A DNA stretch of 64,000 nt from Bog-473 sp963726005 (lineage in GTDB: Bacteria; Actinomycetota; Acidimicrobiia; Acidimicrobiales; RAAP-2), in assembly GCA_963726005.1 (NCBI GenBank), contig CAVSAT010000002.1:806001-870000 (forward strand), given 5' to 3'. The notes under the pieces were generated by a model that did not search any database, had not been told where the DNA came from, and saw nothing but the letters and a program-made list of their open reading frames with translations. Shown piece by piece: positions 41,980-51,613 of this stretch. The translations under genes and the position numbers were made by a program. Within the stretch, counting starts at the first letter, position 1, and each line of letters starts with the position of its first letter.

Positions 41980-43704
41980 GTGGACCGGGTCCTCTTCGCC
42001 CCGAGGACGCTGGAGCCCCTCCGCCCGAACGTGGCCGAAGATCCCATCCCCTACGACGCCTGGGTTCGCGAGCGAGAGGCCGCCCGGTGCTCGATTGTGA
42101 CACGAGCGACGAAGCCACGGACGCTCCACGTGGTCATGGTTATCGACGGGGAGCCGCCGACGGAGACAGTTGATTCGCTCGGATCATTGGGCTTGCAGAT
42201 CAGCACCCGATGGAGACTCACTGTCCTCTGCCACCGTCCCTGGGAACGTGACGTCGCGGCTCTGCTGGCCGTCTCGGGCATCAGCCGGATCTTCGGTCTC
42301 GAGGTGGCTGATGAGGCGTCGACGTTCGAGGAGTTGCTCGCCACGACGGCGGCCTCTGGCGGGAGCGACATAGCGCTGATCTACCCCGGCGACATCTGGG
42401 CCCGGGACACGGTGACGCAGCTGGCCGACGCCCTGAACGGGGACGGTGTCGCGTATGCCGACGAGGACTGCCTCGACGACAACGGCACGCACGTCGCACC
42501 CCGCCTCAAACCCGCGTTCTCCTCTGAGTACCTGCTGCACGCCGACTACATCGGCCGTCCGTTGGCGATCTCAGGCCGCGTGGTATCACGGTTACCGGCG
42601 ACCTCCGCCGGAGTGCCGCAGGCTCGGGAGCACGATCTTGCGCTGCGTGCGTGCGAAGTGGCCGGCTCAGTCCGGCACATTCCCGAGGTTCTCTGCCATC
42701 GAAGTATTCCCCCCTCCCCGGTGCCCACCGACGCACCGAATGGCTCGGACCACGTTGCAGCGGCACTCGCTCGCAGAGGGGAGCGGGCGACCGTCGTCTC
42801 AGGAGCCGTTACGGGCACCGTTCGAGTACACCGAACCCCCGGGAGAGTCACGTCGGCGACCATCATCATCCCGTTTCGCGACGAGCCTCGCTTCCTTCGC
42901 ACCTGCATCGAATCAATCGACCGTACGAGGGGTGTCGTCGTACCGGAGTTCCTTCTGGTCGACAACGGATCGGTGCAAGCCGAGACGATGACGTTGCTCG
43001 AACGCCTGGAGAAACGATCCGACGTCCGAGTGCTGCGCGACGACCGGACGTTCAACTGGGCCGCGTTGAACAACGCGGCGGCGGCGTTGGCGATGGGAGA
43101 CGTGCTCGTCTTCTTGAACAACGACATCGAGGCCTGCACCAGCGGTTGGCTCGACGCGCTGTGCAGCCAGGCCCAACGCCCCGACGTGGGCGCGGTCGGT
43201 GCCCGGCTACTCTATCCGGACCGCCGACTCCAACACTGCGGCGTGGTCATCGGCCTCGGCGGGGCTGCCGGACACCTCTTCGTGGGACTTCCCGAGAGCG
43301 CACCCGGCTATCTCGCGATGGCGGTGACCACGCGGGAGTGCGCGGGCGTGACCGGTGCCTGCCTCGCCACGCGCCGCGAGACGTTCGAGAGCCAAGGCAA
43401 ATTCGACGAGTCCCTCGGGGTCGATCTGAACGACATCGACTACTGCTTGCGCGCACAGCGTGCTGGGCTCCGAGTGCTGTACGAGCCATCGGCCGAGCTC
43501 ATCCATCACGAATCGCCCAGCCGTGGAACCGCGGGTGCCGTCGGCGACATCGTCCGCTTCATTGAGCGGTGGAAGTCGTCCATCCTTGCCGGCGACCCCT
43601 TTCTGAACCCGAACCTGACCCGGGTAGACTCGTCATGCGCGTTACGAGGACCTGATGAGGAGGAGTGGTGGCACCGTTGGTACGTCGGCCTCTCCGACAC
43701 GTGA
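41980..43704 (+). CDS. Glycosyltransferase family 2 protein (rhamnosyl/GT2 tandem type)
   Basis: A 574-residue protein with a complete GT2 domain in its C-terminal half (about 290-540). It has ATIIIPFRDEPRFLRTC, the DNGS region LVDNGS, the metal motif FLNNDIEACTSGW, and FDESLGVDLNDIDYCLRAQ with the acidic motif. The N-terminal half resembles a second, degraded GT2 fold (VVMVIDGEPPTETVDSL, VAYADEDCLDDNG). This two-domain layout is that of large O-antigen-type glycosyltransferases, matching the protein reconstructed at 49455-51593. GTG start at 41980. It leads a short operon with a small coiled-coil protein and a GT-B-like protein. Confidence 0.9.
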   Translation: MDRVLFAPRTLEPLRPNVAEDPIPYDAWVREREAARCSIVTRATKPRTLHVVMVIDGEPPTETVDSLGSLGLQISTRWRLTVLCHRPWERDVAALLAVSGISRIFGLEVADEASTFEELLATTAASGGSDIALIYPGDIWARDTVTQLADALNGDGVAYADEDCLDDNGTHVAPRLKPAFSSEYLLHADYIGRPLAISGRVVSRLPATSAGVPQAREHDLALRACEVAGSVRHIPEVLCHRSIPPSPVPTDAPNGSDHVAAALARRGERATVVSGAVTGTVRVHRTPGRVTSATIIIPFRDEPRFLRTCIESIDRTRGVVVPEFLLVDNGSVQAETMTLLERLEKRSDVRVLRDDRTFNWAALNNAAAALAMGDVLVFLNNDIEACTSGWLDALCSQAQRPDVGAVGARLLYPDRRLQHCGVVIGLGGAAGHLFVGLPESAPGYLAMAVTTRECAGVTGACLATRRETFESQGKFDESLGVDLNDIDYCLRAQRAGLRVLYEPSAELIHHESPSRGTAGAVGDIVRFIERWKSSILAGDPFLNPNLTRVDSSCALRGPDEEEWWHRWYVGLSDT

Positions 43705-43714
43705 GGGTTGCGGG

Positions 43715-44125
43715 ATGACCGACACCGACACCCCGCCCACCATGTTCCAACGTCCAACCGATCCGTGCCAACCCCCCCCACCCCTCCGCAGCGGCGGGCC
43801 GATCGCCCGGATGCACACAGAATGGGCCCGCCTCGACACAGCCCCCGGAAACACCTCATCCGTCGGTGACCGGCTCCGCGTGAAGGCCCGCTCCGTGGCG
43901 GCGCGGGTCACCGGGAGCGCCGATCGCCAGTTCCTCGCCGAGCTGGTGCGCGCCGTGGACGCCGTCGCGGCACGCTGCGACGAGCTCTCCGAGCGCGTCG
44001 GCAAACTCGACGTCATCGCGGACGACCTGGCCCGGATTATGGGAGAAGAGATCACACAGTTACGGGCGGCCGTCGAAAGGATGGCCGACAGGGAATCCGG
44101 GACATCCCCCTCTTCGCCGGCGTGA
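43715..44125 (+). CDS. Small coiled-coil protein in a glycosyltransferase operon
   Basis: A 136-residue protein. The N-terminal 45 residues are Pro/Thr-rich and variable. The C-terminal half is a predicted coiled coil with regular apolar spacing (DAVAARCDELSERVGKLDV, then ITQLRAAVERMADRE). It begins 10 bases after the GT2 gene and its stop overlaps the next start by four bases (GTGA at 44122-44125), so it is translated with the glycosyltransferases. Similar short coil proteins occur between glycosyltransferase genes in actinobacterial polysaccharide loci and may hold complexes together. There is no recognised family and no catalytic motif. Confidence 0.7.
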   Translation: MTDTDTPPTMFQRPTDPCQPPPPLRSGGPIARMHTEWARLDTAPGNTSSVGDRLRVKARSVAARVTGSADRQFLAELVRAVDAVAARCDELSERVGKLDVIADDLARIMGEEITQLRAAVERMADRESGTSPSSPA

Positions 44126-45111
44126 GCGCGAGGCAAACACGTCCCACAGCCGTGATGCTGAGTTCGTCGTGGTGGAAACGGGATACGGAGCTCTCGTTCG
44201 TCGCCCGCGCCGTGGCGGGGGCAGCGTCACGCTCGGGCGAGATTACGGTCGTTGCGCCGATGGCCCCAGGCGCGACCGAGGCCGACGGGGCGTTCGATGT
44301 GGTCGGGATCGGTGGGACTGCGACATCTGGCTGGCCGGAGCCCGCACTGGCCCGCTGGACGCGCCGTCCGAACCCGTCGTCAACGTGGATCGTGGACGAG
44401 CCGGGCGCGGGCGCACGTGCGCTGTTCCAGGCCTTCGGCGACGGGGCGGCATTCTCCATCGCTCCCGCGTCACCGGAGACGGCAGGTGCGCTTCGGTCGT
44501 TGCCCCTCACGCCTGGCCCTGCGTCCGGCGCGGCCGGGATGCTCGGCATGCACGTCCCCATAAATCCGTTGGCCAGCGCACAACGGCACATGGGACTCGG
44601 CTTCACCGGCTACATCCTGGTACTCACTGACCGCCCGGACACTCCACCGGTCGAACCCCCAGCCGAAGCGGTTGCCTGGCTTACGTCTCGGTTCCACGAG
44701 CAGTATCTGGTGATCATTGAAGGTGGCCGTGCTGCTGTGTGGAAAGGACGAGCGCTCAGGGGTGTGATCGGCGTGGACACGCGGACAGACCTGTGGCGGT
44801 TGTTGGCCCACGCGCGAATAACCATCGACCTGGCGCCCGGAGACATCATCGCCCGCGAGTGCATCGAGTCGCTCCGCTTTGGCACGCCGATCGTGGTCCC
44901 CGAGGGCACCATCGGCGCGGCACACGCACATGCCGGTGGCGGACTCGCGTACGCTGACATCCTCGATCTTCTCGAGCACGTGGCGAGCGTGCGCGATGAG
45001 TCGGTTCGTCGTGACCTGGCCGAGAGGGGCCGCCGCTACGCGGATACCTGGTACGGACAGCCTTCTGCGTTTGTCGAGAAACTGGCTCGAAGTCTTTGCT
45101 GGGTCACATGA
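44122..45111 (+). CDS. GT-B-like glycosyltransferase family protein
   Basis: A 329-residue protein with features of the C-terminal donor domain of GT-B enzymes. These are GLGFTGYILVLTDRP, then DLWRLLAHARITIDLAPGD, and a RECIESLRFGTPIVVPEGTIG segment in the position of the EX7E donor motif. Its N-terminal domain is weakly conserved (VMLSSSWWKRDTELSFVARA). Length is slightly short for the family. Coupled to the coiled-coil gene by a GTGA overlap, it probably acts with the GT2 enzyme at 41980. Assignment is by fold-like pattern only. Confidence 0.7.
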   Translation: MSARQTRPTAVMLSSSWWKRDTELSFVARAVAGAASRSGEITVVAPMAPGATEADGAFDVVGIGGTATSGWPEPALARWTRRPNPSSTWIVDEPGAGARALFQAFGDGAAFSIAPASPETAGALRSLPLTPGPASGAAGMLGMHVPINPLASAQRHMGLGFTGYILVLTDRPDTPPVEPPAEAVAWLTSRFHEQYLVIIEGGRAAVWKGRALRGVIGVDTRTDLWRLLAHARITIDLAPGDIIARECIESLRFGTPIVVPEGTIGAAHAHAGGGLAYADILDLLEHVASVRDESVRRDLAERGRRYADTWYGQPSAFVEKLARSLCWVT

Positions 45112-45498
45112 CGCATCTACACCCGCCAAGGTGACCCGATCCCAGAATGCGCGCTGGTGTACAGCGGAATGGGCAACGAGATCGACGACGGGGCGCCCTC
45201 GGCTGCTCTCCGTCGGATCCACGATGATCCTTCCGGCGCCCACGCAGTAAGCGGGCGCGCCCGGAGCCGCATCGCACGGACACGATCACCCGTCGCTACC
45301 GGAGCGGTGCGCAAGGTACCTGGGCAACCACCGTCGGTCCTCGAGACAAACGACTCTGCCGTCGAACTGGGCGATCCCCGCGTTGCCGCCATGAGGGAGG
45401 GGTGAACCAGGCGAAGCCGTTACGTCGACTAGCGTCTTGGGACCTCGCGAGGTCCAGCGTGGCCTGGCGTCTCCATCTCTCGCAACGATCCATACTCC
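45112..45498. other. 387-base stretch with no gene I can support
   Basis: Only short, uncharacteristic open frames are present on both strands; the longest, GTG 45157 to 45405 plus, reads MYSGMGNEIDDGAPSA-like sequence with no ribosome site or recognisable motif. There is no tRNA-like fold. It lies between a GT-B-like gene and the YfhO-like membrane gene and may hold that gene's promoter or decayed coding sequence. Confidence 0.5.
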
Positions 45499-47927
45499 GT
45501 GACCACTGTGCGATCTTCGCCGACCCACATCCGTCGGTCTGGGTTCTCATCGTGGCGGCGAGCACCTCTCTCGACCGTCTACACGTCACAGCATTTCTGG
45601 CCGGTTGTCATCGTCGTGGGTGCGGTGGTGTTCGCCAACCTTCCGTACCTCCTGCATCTTTTTGACCCCAACCCACTCGACACGCTGTCGGGTCTTGGGA
45701 CCGTCAAGACCCCAGGCCCGATTGCCGGGAACTTCGCTACTGACCCCAATGTCGGGTTCACCGCGCAAGCCTTGGGCCACCTATCCATGGTCGATTGGAT
45801 CCACGGTCATATTCCGTGGTGGAACCCCTATGAAGGCCTGGGTTCACCGTTGGCCGGGGAAATGCAGGCGGCCACGTTCTTCCCGCCCACCGCCTTCCTC
45901 CTTCTGTCGAACGGGCAGGTCCTGTCCCACATCACCGTGGAGTTGGTGGCGGGCCTCAGCACGTACTTCCTACTGCGGCGGTTGGCATTGGGGCGGCCTG
46001 CGTCGGTTGCGGGTGGGATCGCCTTCGGGCTCAACGGCACCTTTGCCTGGCTCTCCCATGCCCCGACGAACCCGGTGGCGTTTCTCCCGCTGCTCCTCCT
46101 CGGGGTTGAGCTCGCTGCGGACACACACCGGCGGAGCCCGCGAAGAGCCTGGAGCACCATCGGGGTCGCACTTGCTCTGTCCTTCTATGGTGGCTTTCCA
46201 GAGACGGCCTACATCGACGGGATCCTCGTCGGCCTATGGCTTGTCATCCGCGCCGTTCAACTCGGTGGAGCGTGGCGCAGTTACGTTCTGACAATCGCCA
46301 AGGGCATCGGCCTGGGCCTGCTCCTCATTGCGCCTCTGCTCATTGCATTTGTCGATTACCTTCCGCAGGCCTACGTGGGCGCTCACAACGGCGCGTTTGC
46401 GACCGTGTCATTGCCCAGGGGAGCATTTTCCCAAGCCTTCCTGCCTTACGTGTACGGGCCGATCAATGCCTACTCTGCCAATGATGCAACCGGAACGCTG
46501 AGCGCCATTTGGGGAAGTGTCGGCGGATACGTGACGTTCTCCGTCTTCGTACTCGCTCTGATCGGTCTGTACGGGTCACGGCTGCGTGCGCTCAGGTTCG
46601 CGTTGCTCGCTTGGACGATTTTGTCGTTTGGGCGTGCCTACGGTGTGCAACCCTTCCAGCACGTCGTGAACGCGTTGCCAGTCATGAGAGACATCGCGTT
46701 TTTCCGATACTCCAGCGCTAGCTTGGCACTTGCCCTGATCGTGCTCGCGGCGTTCGGTCTTGACGACCTGGCGCGCGGGAGAGTGCCGCGTCGTTGGGTC
46801 CTGATCAGCTTCCTCCTATCGGCGATCTTTTTGGCCCTGATCGCGAGTGGATCGCGGTCCGAGGTTGATCGACTTGCCGGCGCCGCGAATCACTATGCGT
46901 GGGAAGGCGCATCGGTTGGCTGGGCTATTGCCATTGTCGGACTGACCGTCGTCGCCGGCCTGTTTCTCCGCGGCCGAGTGCGGACGCTCGTTCTCGTCGC
47001 CATGGTTGTGTTGGACGCAGTCCTTATGTTCGCCGTCCCGGAACTGTCTGCTCCCCGGTCCGTGAAGCTCGACACCGCACCGATTTCATTTCTTCAGAGA
47101 CGCCTGGGTACCTATCGCTTCTACTCAATTTGGAACGATACAACCGAACTACGGGTCCTACTTCGGATTGTCATCGCTCGATGCAAATGATCTCCCTGTG
47201 CCGAAGCTCTGGGCAACCTTCCTGACTCACAAACTCGATCCCAACGCAAGCCCTCCCGTCTTCAACGGTTCGAACAGGACGGTGGCGACCGGGCCCACGG
47301 CGCTCGCGGACTTTGCAAAGCGTTTCGGTGCGTTCGAAACCGTCGGAGTGAAGTATCTGGTGCTTCCCGCCGGCACTGCCCTGCCGACCTTGCCGCCAAC
47401 CGAGGCGCTGCACATGGTCTTCTCCGACAGAACCGTTCAGATCTATCAACTCCCGTCACCACGCCCCATGTACTCCACGCTGAGCGGCACCTGCACCATA
47501 AGGGCCGAGAGCACGGAACGCGGCAAGGGTCACCTGCCCATCTCCTCAGACGCTCGTTCGAAGTGAGCAGTACATGAAGGGTTGGAGCGCTTCCCTGAAC
47601 GGGAGAGCCGTGGACATAAGTCCATATGACGACGTCTTGCAGCAGGTCCGTGTCCCCGCGGGGACGTCCGTGATCACTTTCACCTTCACGCCCCCCAACG
47701 TGGTCTTCGGCTACGCGGCGTTCCTGCTCGGTCTGGCGTGCCTCATCGTCCTCCCCTTCCGGCGCCGCGCCCGCCGCCGCACGACCCGGAGTTATCGGGT
47801 GCAGACCGGGGATCCCGAAGCTACGAGCCCGACGACCCCCGATGATCGGGGGAGGGTCCCAATTCCTGACGGTCCGCCCGCCCGCTTGGCCGCGGACCGC
47901 TCGTTCATGCCGTCCGGAGGGGGTTGA
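45499..47927 (+). CDS. YfhO-like polytopic membrane protein, two apparent frameshifts
   Basis: About 808 residues once two single extra bases are ignored. The first 540 residues hold about a dozen membrane helices (VIVVGAVVFANLPYLLHLF onward) and an extracytoplasmic loop with WIHGHIPWWNPYEGLGSPL near 95, a hallmark of YfhO-type proteins. The frame then breaks: an extra A at about 47128 separates GTYRFYS from FGTIQPNYGSYFGLSS. Next, an extra G near 47519-47525 separates AESTER from ARVTCPSPQTLVRSEQYMKGW. The end is a last helix and a polar tail. YfhO is needed for teichoic-acid glycosylation in Bacillus, so a glycan-transfer role at the membrane is a fair inference. Whether the gene is intact in the cell is unclear. 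Confidence 0.75.
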
Positions 47928-47980
47928 ACGATGATGCCGGTTGAGCTGGGCATTTGCGACGCGATGGTATTCTGCCGCCC

Positions 47981-49475
47981 GTGACAATTCAGAGCCAAAC
48001 GGATCTCGAGGTGGCGACCCGCCCGCCGGAGGGGATCTTCGTTTTCGGATCTCCTGACGCGTCTCTCGAAGCCGTCGGAAAGGTCTGCCGCGGCACTCTT
48101 GCACGCAGAGCCTGATCACCGAGGCGTCACGGCAATGGAACACCTCACTGCGCTCAACGAGAGTCTGCTTCATCGCCTCGGTGGAAGCGTCACGGACCCT
48201 CCGAGGGTGTCACTCTCCGAGATGATCCGGATCTTGCACCCCTGCGCCGAGGAGACACGTCACGCGTTTTTCGCCGCACACAAGGATTCGATCGATCGCG
48301 GTACACCATGGATCTGGGCTGACCCGCGGAACAGTCTTCTGGCTCCCTTTTGGATCGATCTGCTCGATGTAAATCCCATCGGAGTTCTCGTGTTCAACGC
48401 ACCGGGCGAGCTCGAGATGTCACGCATCGACGATTCGGACATCGACAGCGAAATCGGGGCGTGGGATTTCTACAACCGAAGCGCCTTGGCTGTCACGAAC
48501 ATTGTTCCTACCGTCGTCCTGAGCGTGCAACAGCTTCGGGACTCACCTCATGAGGCGTACGACAAGCTCGCGACGTTCATCACACGCTTTGGGCTGCAAC
48601 AAAGCGGCACCCGGGACATCGTTGACATAGACACATTACTCCCAAACGCATCGCCTCGATCCGGGGACGCCACGATCGGATCACTTCCAGATCACGCACG
48701 GATCTTGCACGAGCTGCTGACTCGATACGAGGCCCTGAGCTCCACCGGGCTGTCTTCGAGCGACTCGGCGAACAACGAGATCGTGCTCGGTTTCGGCACT
48801 ATCTATGACGAGAGGTATTACGAATCTCACTGCGGAGGGATCCCCTACGATCGAGACGAACCACACTGGTTGCGGTTTTTCGGCGACATAGCCAAGAAGA
48901 TCGACGACCAGCTGACACCCAAGACCGTTCTCGATGTGGGGTGTGCCATCGGCATGTTGGTCGAAGCACTCCGATCGCAGGGCATCAACGCGAGCGGGAT
49001 CGATATCTCCGAGTGGGCCATTGCACAAGTACCCGTGTCGCTTCGACCCTACTGCCGTGTTGGCTCGATCACCGAAGACCTCGGCGACCACTATGACCTC
49101 ATCACATGTATTGAGGTTCTGGAGCACCTACCCCGATCGATGGCGGCGGCGGCGATTGCCAATCTCTGTCGACACTCGGACAGGATCTTGTTCTCGTCGA
49201 CTTCGGACGACTTCGAGGAGCCGACGCACCTCAATGTGGAGTCACCGTCGTATTGGGCGCAGCTGTTTGCCGCCAACGGGTTCACCCGTGACTTCGATTT
49301 TGACGCGTCGTTCCTATCTCCTCAGGCGACCCTCTTCTGCCGCTCCCAACCTGAGGTCAATGGTGCGATCTCCGGCTATGAACGGGTCCTGTGGAATCTC
49401 CGGACCGAACTGCTCAGGGCCCGAGACGATTTTTCGGTTACCAATTCGCAATTATCGGTTACCAATTGCAATTAA
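47981..49475 (+). CDS. Sulfotransferase-like domain fused to class I methyltransferase, frameshifted; first part of a larger protein
   Basis: Reading from the GTG at 47981 gives TRPPEGIFVFGSPDASLEA, the start of a sulfotransferase-like fold. Its PAPS loop is degenerate (GSPDAS for GSPRSGT). An extra G near 48092 breaks the frame. The fold then continues with MEHLTALNESLLHRLGG and TPWIWADPRNSLLAPFW. After about residue 260 comes a methyltransferase: VLDVGCAIGMLVEALRSQG (motif I), SGIDISEWAIAQ and LITCIEVLEHLPRSMAAA. The frame ends at 49475 inside a heptad repeat (FSVTNSQLSVTN). Adding one base there continues it into the coiled coil and GT2 domains downstream. Catalytic sulfation is doubtful; methylation is likely. 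Confidence 0.72.
49434..49474 (+). repeat. 21-bp tandem repeat with a 1-base deletion in the second copy
   Basis: Copy 1 (49434-49454) is TCGGTTACCAATTCGCAATT plus a final A, encoding SVTNSQL. Copy 2 (49455-49474) is identical except that one C after AATT is missing, making it 20 bases. That loss ends the methyltransferase frame at 49475. Restoring the C continues the heptads as SVTNSQL, TAANSEL and ADELSSL into the downstream frame. Confidence 0.9.
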
Positions 49476-50077
49476 CGGCTGCCAACTCGGAGCTAGCAGA
49501 TGAGCTTTCGAGCCTGTCGAACCTCCCGAGCCGTGCAGCGCTCCTCCGCGAGCAGTTGGCAGAACTCGATGCCAGGAGACGGGCTGAGGTCGGGGCAGCA
49601 CTTCAGGCCCTTGAGCTATCTGACAATCGGCAACTCCAGATCGGACGACGTCTCGAAAACTCCGAGTCACGCCTGGAGGAGGCTATTTTTCAACTTGAGG
49701 CCGTCTATCGGACTCGTCTGCTCCGCTATTCCTTCAAGCTCCGGTCCGCGTACGCCGGGCTAGCCGGCCGGACGAAGCCTTGGACCTTGGACGCGCTCAC
49801 GCAAGCACCGGAACCGGTATTCCCCTCGTATGCGACGTGGATATCCGCCTACGACACGATGGATGATGATGACCGCGGCCAACTCGCAGACAGGCTTTCG
49901 CATCTGCCCGATCCGCCGACCATTTCCGTGCTCCTTCCCACCTACAACACCCCACGGCGGTATCTGTTCGACGCAGTGAATTCGGTGATATCCCAGATAT
50001 ATCCGCACTGGGAACTTTGCATCGCTGACGATTGCTCCACACAGAGAGAAACGCTCGACGCATCTGGCAGAAATTGA
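49455..50077 (+). CDS. Coiled-coil linker and first half of a GT2 domain (middle part of a broken larger protein)
   Basis: The frame used here reads LTAANSELADELSSLSNLPS, a coiled-coil linker running to about 49690 (LREQLAELDARRRAEV and more). A membrane-proximal RLLRYSFKLRSAY segment comes next, then the start of a family-2 glycosyltransferase: TISVLLPTYNTPRRYLFDAVN, with the DxD-type opening IADDCSTQRET. It ends at a stop at 50077. An extra base near 50054 separates it from RSTHLAEIELLDSRIRVV, the natural continuation in the next frame. Upstream it joins the methyltransferase by one missing base. It is not a free-standing gene: no ribosome site or good start lies near its 5' end. Confidence 0.7.
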
Positions 50078-50102
50078 ACTGCTGGATTCACGAATCCGTG
50101 TC

Positions 50103-51593
50103 GTGCGGCGCAACGAGAACGGTCATATTTCGGCGGCGTTGAACACGGCTCTGAACATGTCTTCTGGCACGTGGATCACGAGTCTCGATCACGACGACAC
50201 ACTTGCGGAACATGCGCTGGCGCTGTTCGCACTCACGATCAGCGAAGACCCGCAGCTCGAGTTCATCTACAGCGACGAAGACAAAATCGATGATGCCGGG
50301 ACTCGAAGTGATCCGTTCTTCAAACCCGACTTCGACCCTCTGCTCCTTCAGGGGCAGAACTATGTCTGCCACCTGTCGATGTATCGGCGCGAGCTGCTCC
50401 ACGACATCGGCGGGCATCGAGAGGGTTACGAAGGTAGTCAGGACTGGGACCTCGCGCTGCGAGCGTACGAGCAGCTGTCCGCTCGACAGATTGCGCACAT
50501 TCCTCGAGTGCTGTACCACTGGCGCGTCCATCCCGGCTCCACGGCGAGCTCGCTTTCGGCGAAGTCCTACGCCGCGATCGCAGGACAACGCGCCGTCGCG
50601 GATCACATCGAACGGTCGGGTCGCGCCGGTCTGGTTGTGCCCGCCGGATCGAGCGGATGGACTCGGGTCAAATGGACGATTCCTGACCCGCCTCCTCTCG
50701 TCAGCATTGTGATTCCGACACGCGACGGTACCTATCTCCGCCGTTGCGTGGACAGTATTCGGCAGCGCACGACGTATCCCAACTTCGAAATCGTTGTCGT
50801 CGACAATGGAAGCGAGTCGCACCCGGTGCTGGAGTATCTCCGAGACATGGAGCCGAGCTTGACCATCATCCGGGACGACGCTCCGTTCAACTACCCGGAG
50901 ATCAACAATCGAGCAGTTGTGCGTGCCCGCGGAGAGCTCGTCTGTCTTCTGAATGACGACACAGAGATTCTTGGCGGAGATTGGCTCGATGAGATGGTCG
51001 GTCAAGTCATGCAGGAAGGTGTGGGGGCCGTTGGAGCCATGCTGTACTACCCCAACGGTGAGATTCAGCATGCCGGCGTGATTCTCGGGATCGGCGGTGT
51101 TGCCGGTCATGCCATGCGTACCGGTGATCGGCTGTCGGTGGCCGGGTCGGGGAGAATTCAGCTGCCACGATCGATGTCCGCAGTGACCGGTGCCTGCATG
51201 GTGGTGCGTCGTGAAGCGTGGGAGCAGGTCAAGGGGATGGATTCCCGAAATCTGCCGGTCGCCTTCAACGACATCGATTTCTGCCTCCGGTTGATCGAGG
51301 CGGGCTGGCGAGTCGTGTGGACGCCGTTTGCCGAATTGCTGCACCACGAGTCCATCAGCCGGGGGCTCGATACCGAAGGTGAGCGTGCGACTCGATTCGC
51401 ACGTGAGATTCGGTACATGAAGCAGCGTTGGGGTCTGAAGCTCCGCAACGACCCTGCCTACAATCCGAACCTCACCCTCCAGTACGAAAATTTCTCCCTC
51501 GCGTGGCCCCCCCGCGTCCTCGCCTTCGGGCCCGGTCAGAAGGACGCGGCGGTCCGCGAACCCCATCCGGTCCACCGGGTCTCGCCCGTCTGA
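50103..51593 (+). CDS. Tandem GT2 glycosyltransferase, C-terminal part of a broken larger protein
   Basis: 496 residues that continue the GT2 domain begun upstream: RRNENGHISAALNTALNM, then SLDHDDTLAEHAL with the metal-binding DHDD and EFIYSDEDKID. A second, complete GT2 domain starts near residue 200 (LVSIVIPTRDGTYLRRCVDS, VVVDNGSESHP, CLLNDDTEILGGDWL, VAFNDIDFCLRLIEAGW). The layout matches the two-domain GT2 at 41980-43704. The first codon here is simply the first GTG after a frame break near 50054; real translation would enter from upstream. It would transfer sugars in O-antigen-like glycan synthesis. It converges on the ppx gene, ending 20 bases away. Confidence 0.85.
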   Translation: MRRNENGHISAALNTALNMSSGTWITSLDHDDTLAEHALALFALTISEDPQLEFIYSDEDKIDDAGTRSDPFFKPDFDPLLLQGQNYVCHLSMYRRELLHDIGGHREGYEGSQDWDLALRAYEQLSARQIAHIPRVLYHWRVHPGSTASSLSAKSYAAIAGQRAVADHIERSGRAGLVVPAGSSGWTRVKWTIPDPPPLVSIVIPTRDGTYLRRCVDSIRQRTTYPNFEIVVVDNGSESHPVLEYLRDMEPSLTIIRDDAPFNYPEINNRAVVRARGELVCLLNDDTEILGGDWLDEMVGQVMQEGVGAVGAMLYYPNGEIQHAGVILGIGGVAGHAMRTGDRLSVAGSGRIQLPRSMSAVTGACMVVRREAWEQVKGMDSRNLPVAFNDIDFCLRLIEAGWRVVWTPFAELLHHESISRGLDTEGERATRFAREIRYMKQRWGLKLRNDPAYNPNLTLQYENFSLAWPPRVLAFGPGQKDAAVREPHPVHRVSPV

Positions 51594-51613
51594 GGACGTC
51601 GCGAGGGCAGACC

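Noticed and set aside
45157..45405. 82-codon plus-strand open frame
   Set aside because: No ribosome site, no motif and unremarkable composition; kept only as a note on the gap.
47836..47852. Perfect inverted repeat CCCCCGAT-G-ATCGGGGG
   Set aside because: The one-base loop cannot form a terminator hairpin, there is no T run, and it lies within the polar tail of the YfhO-like gene.
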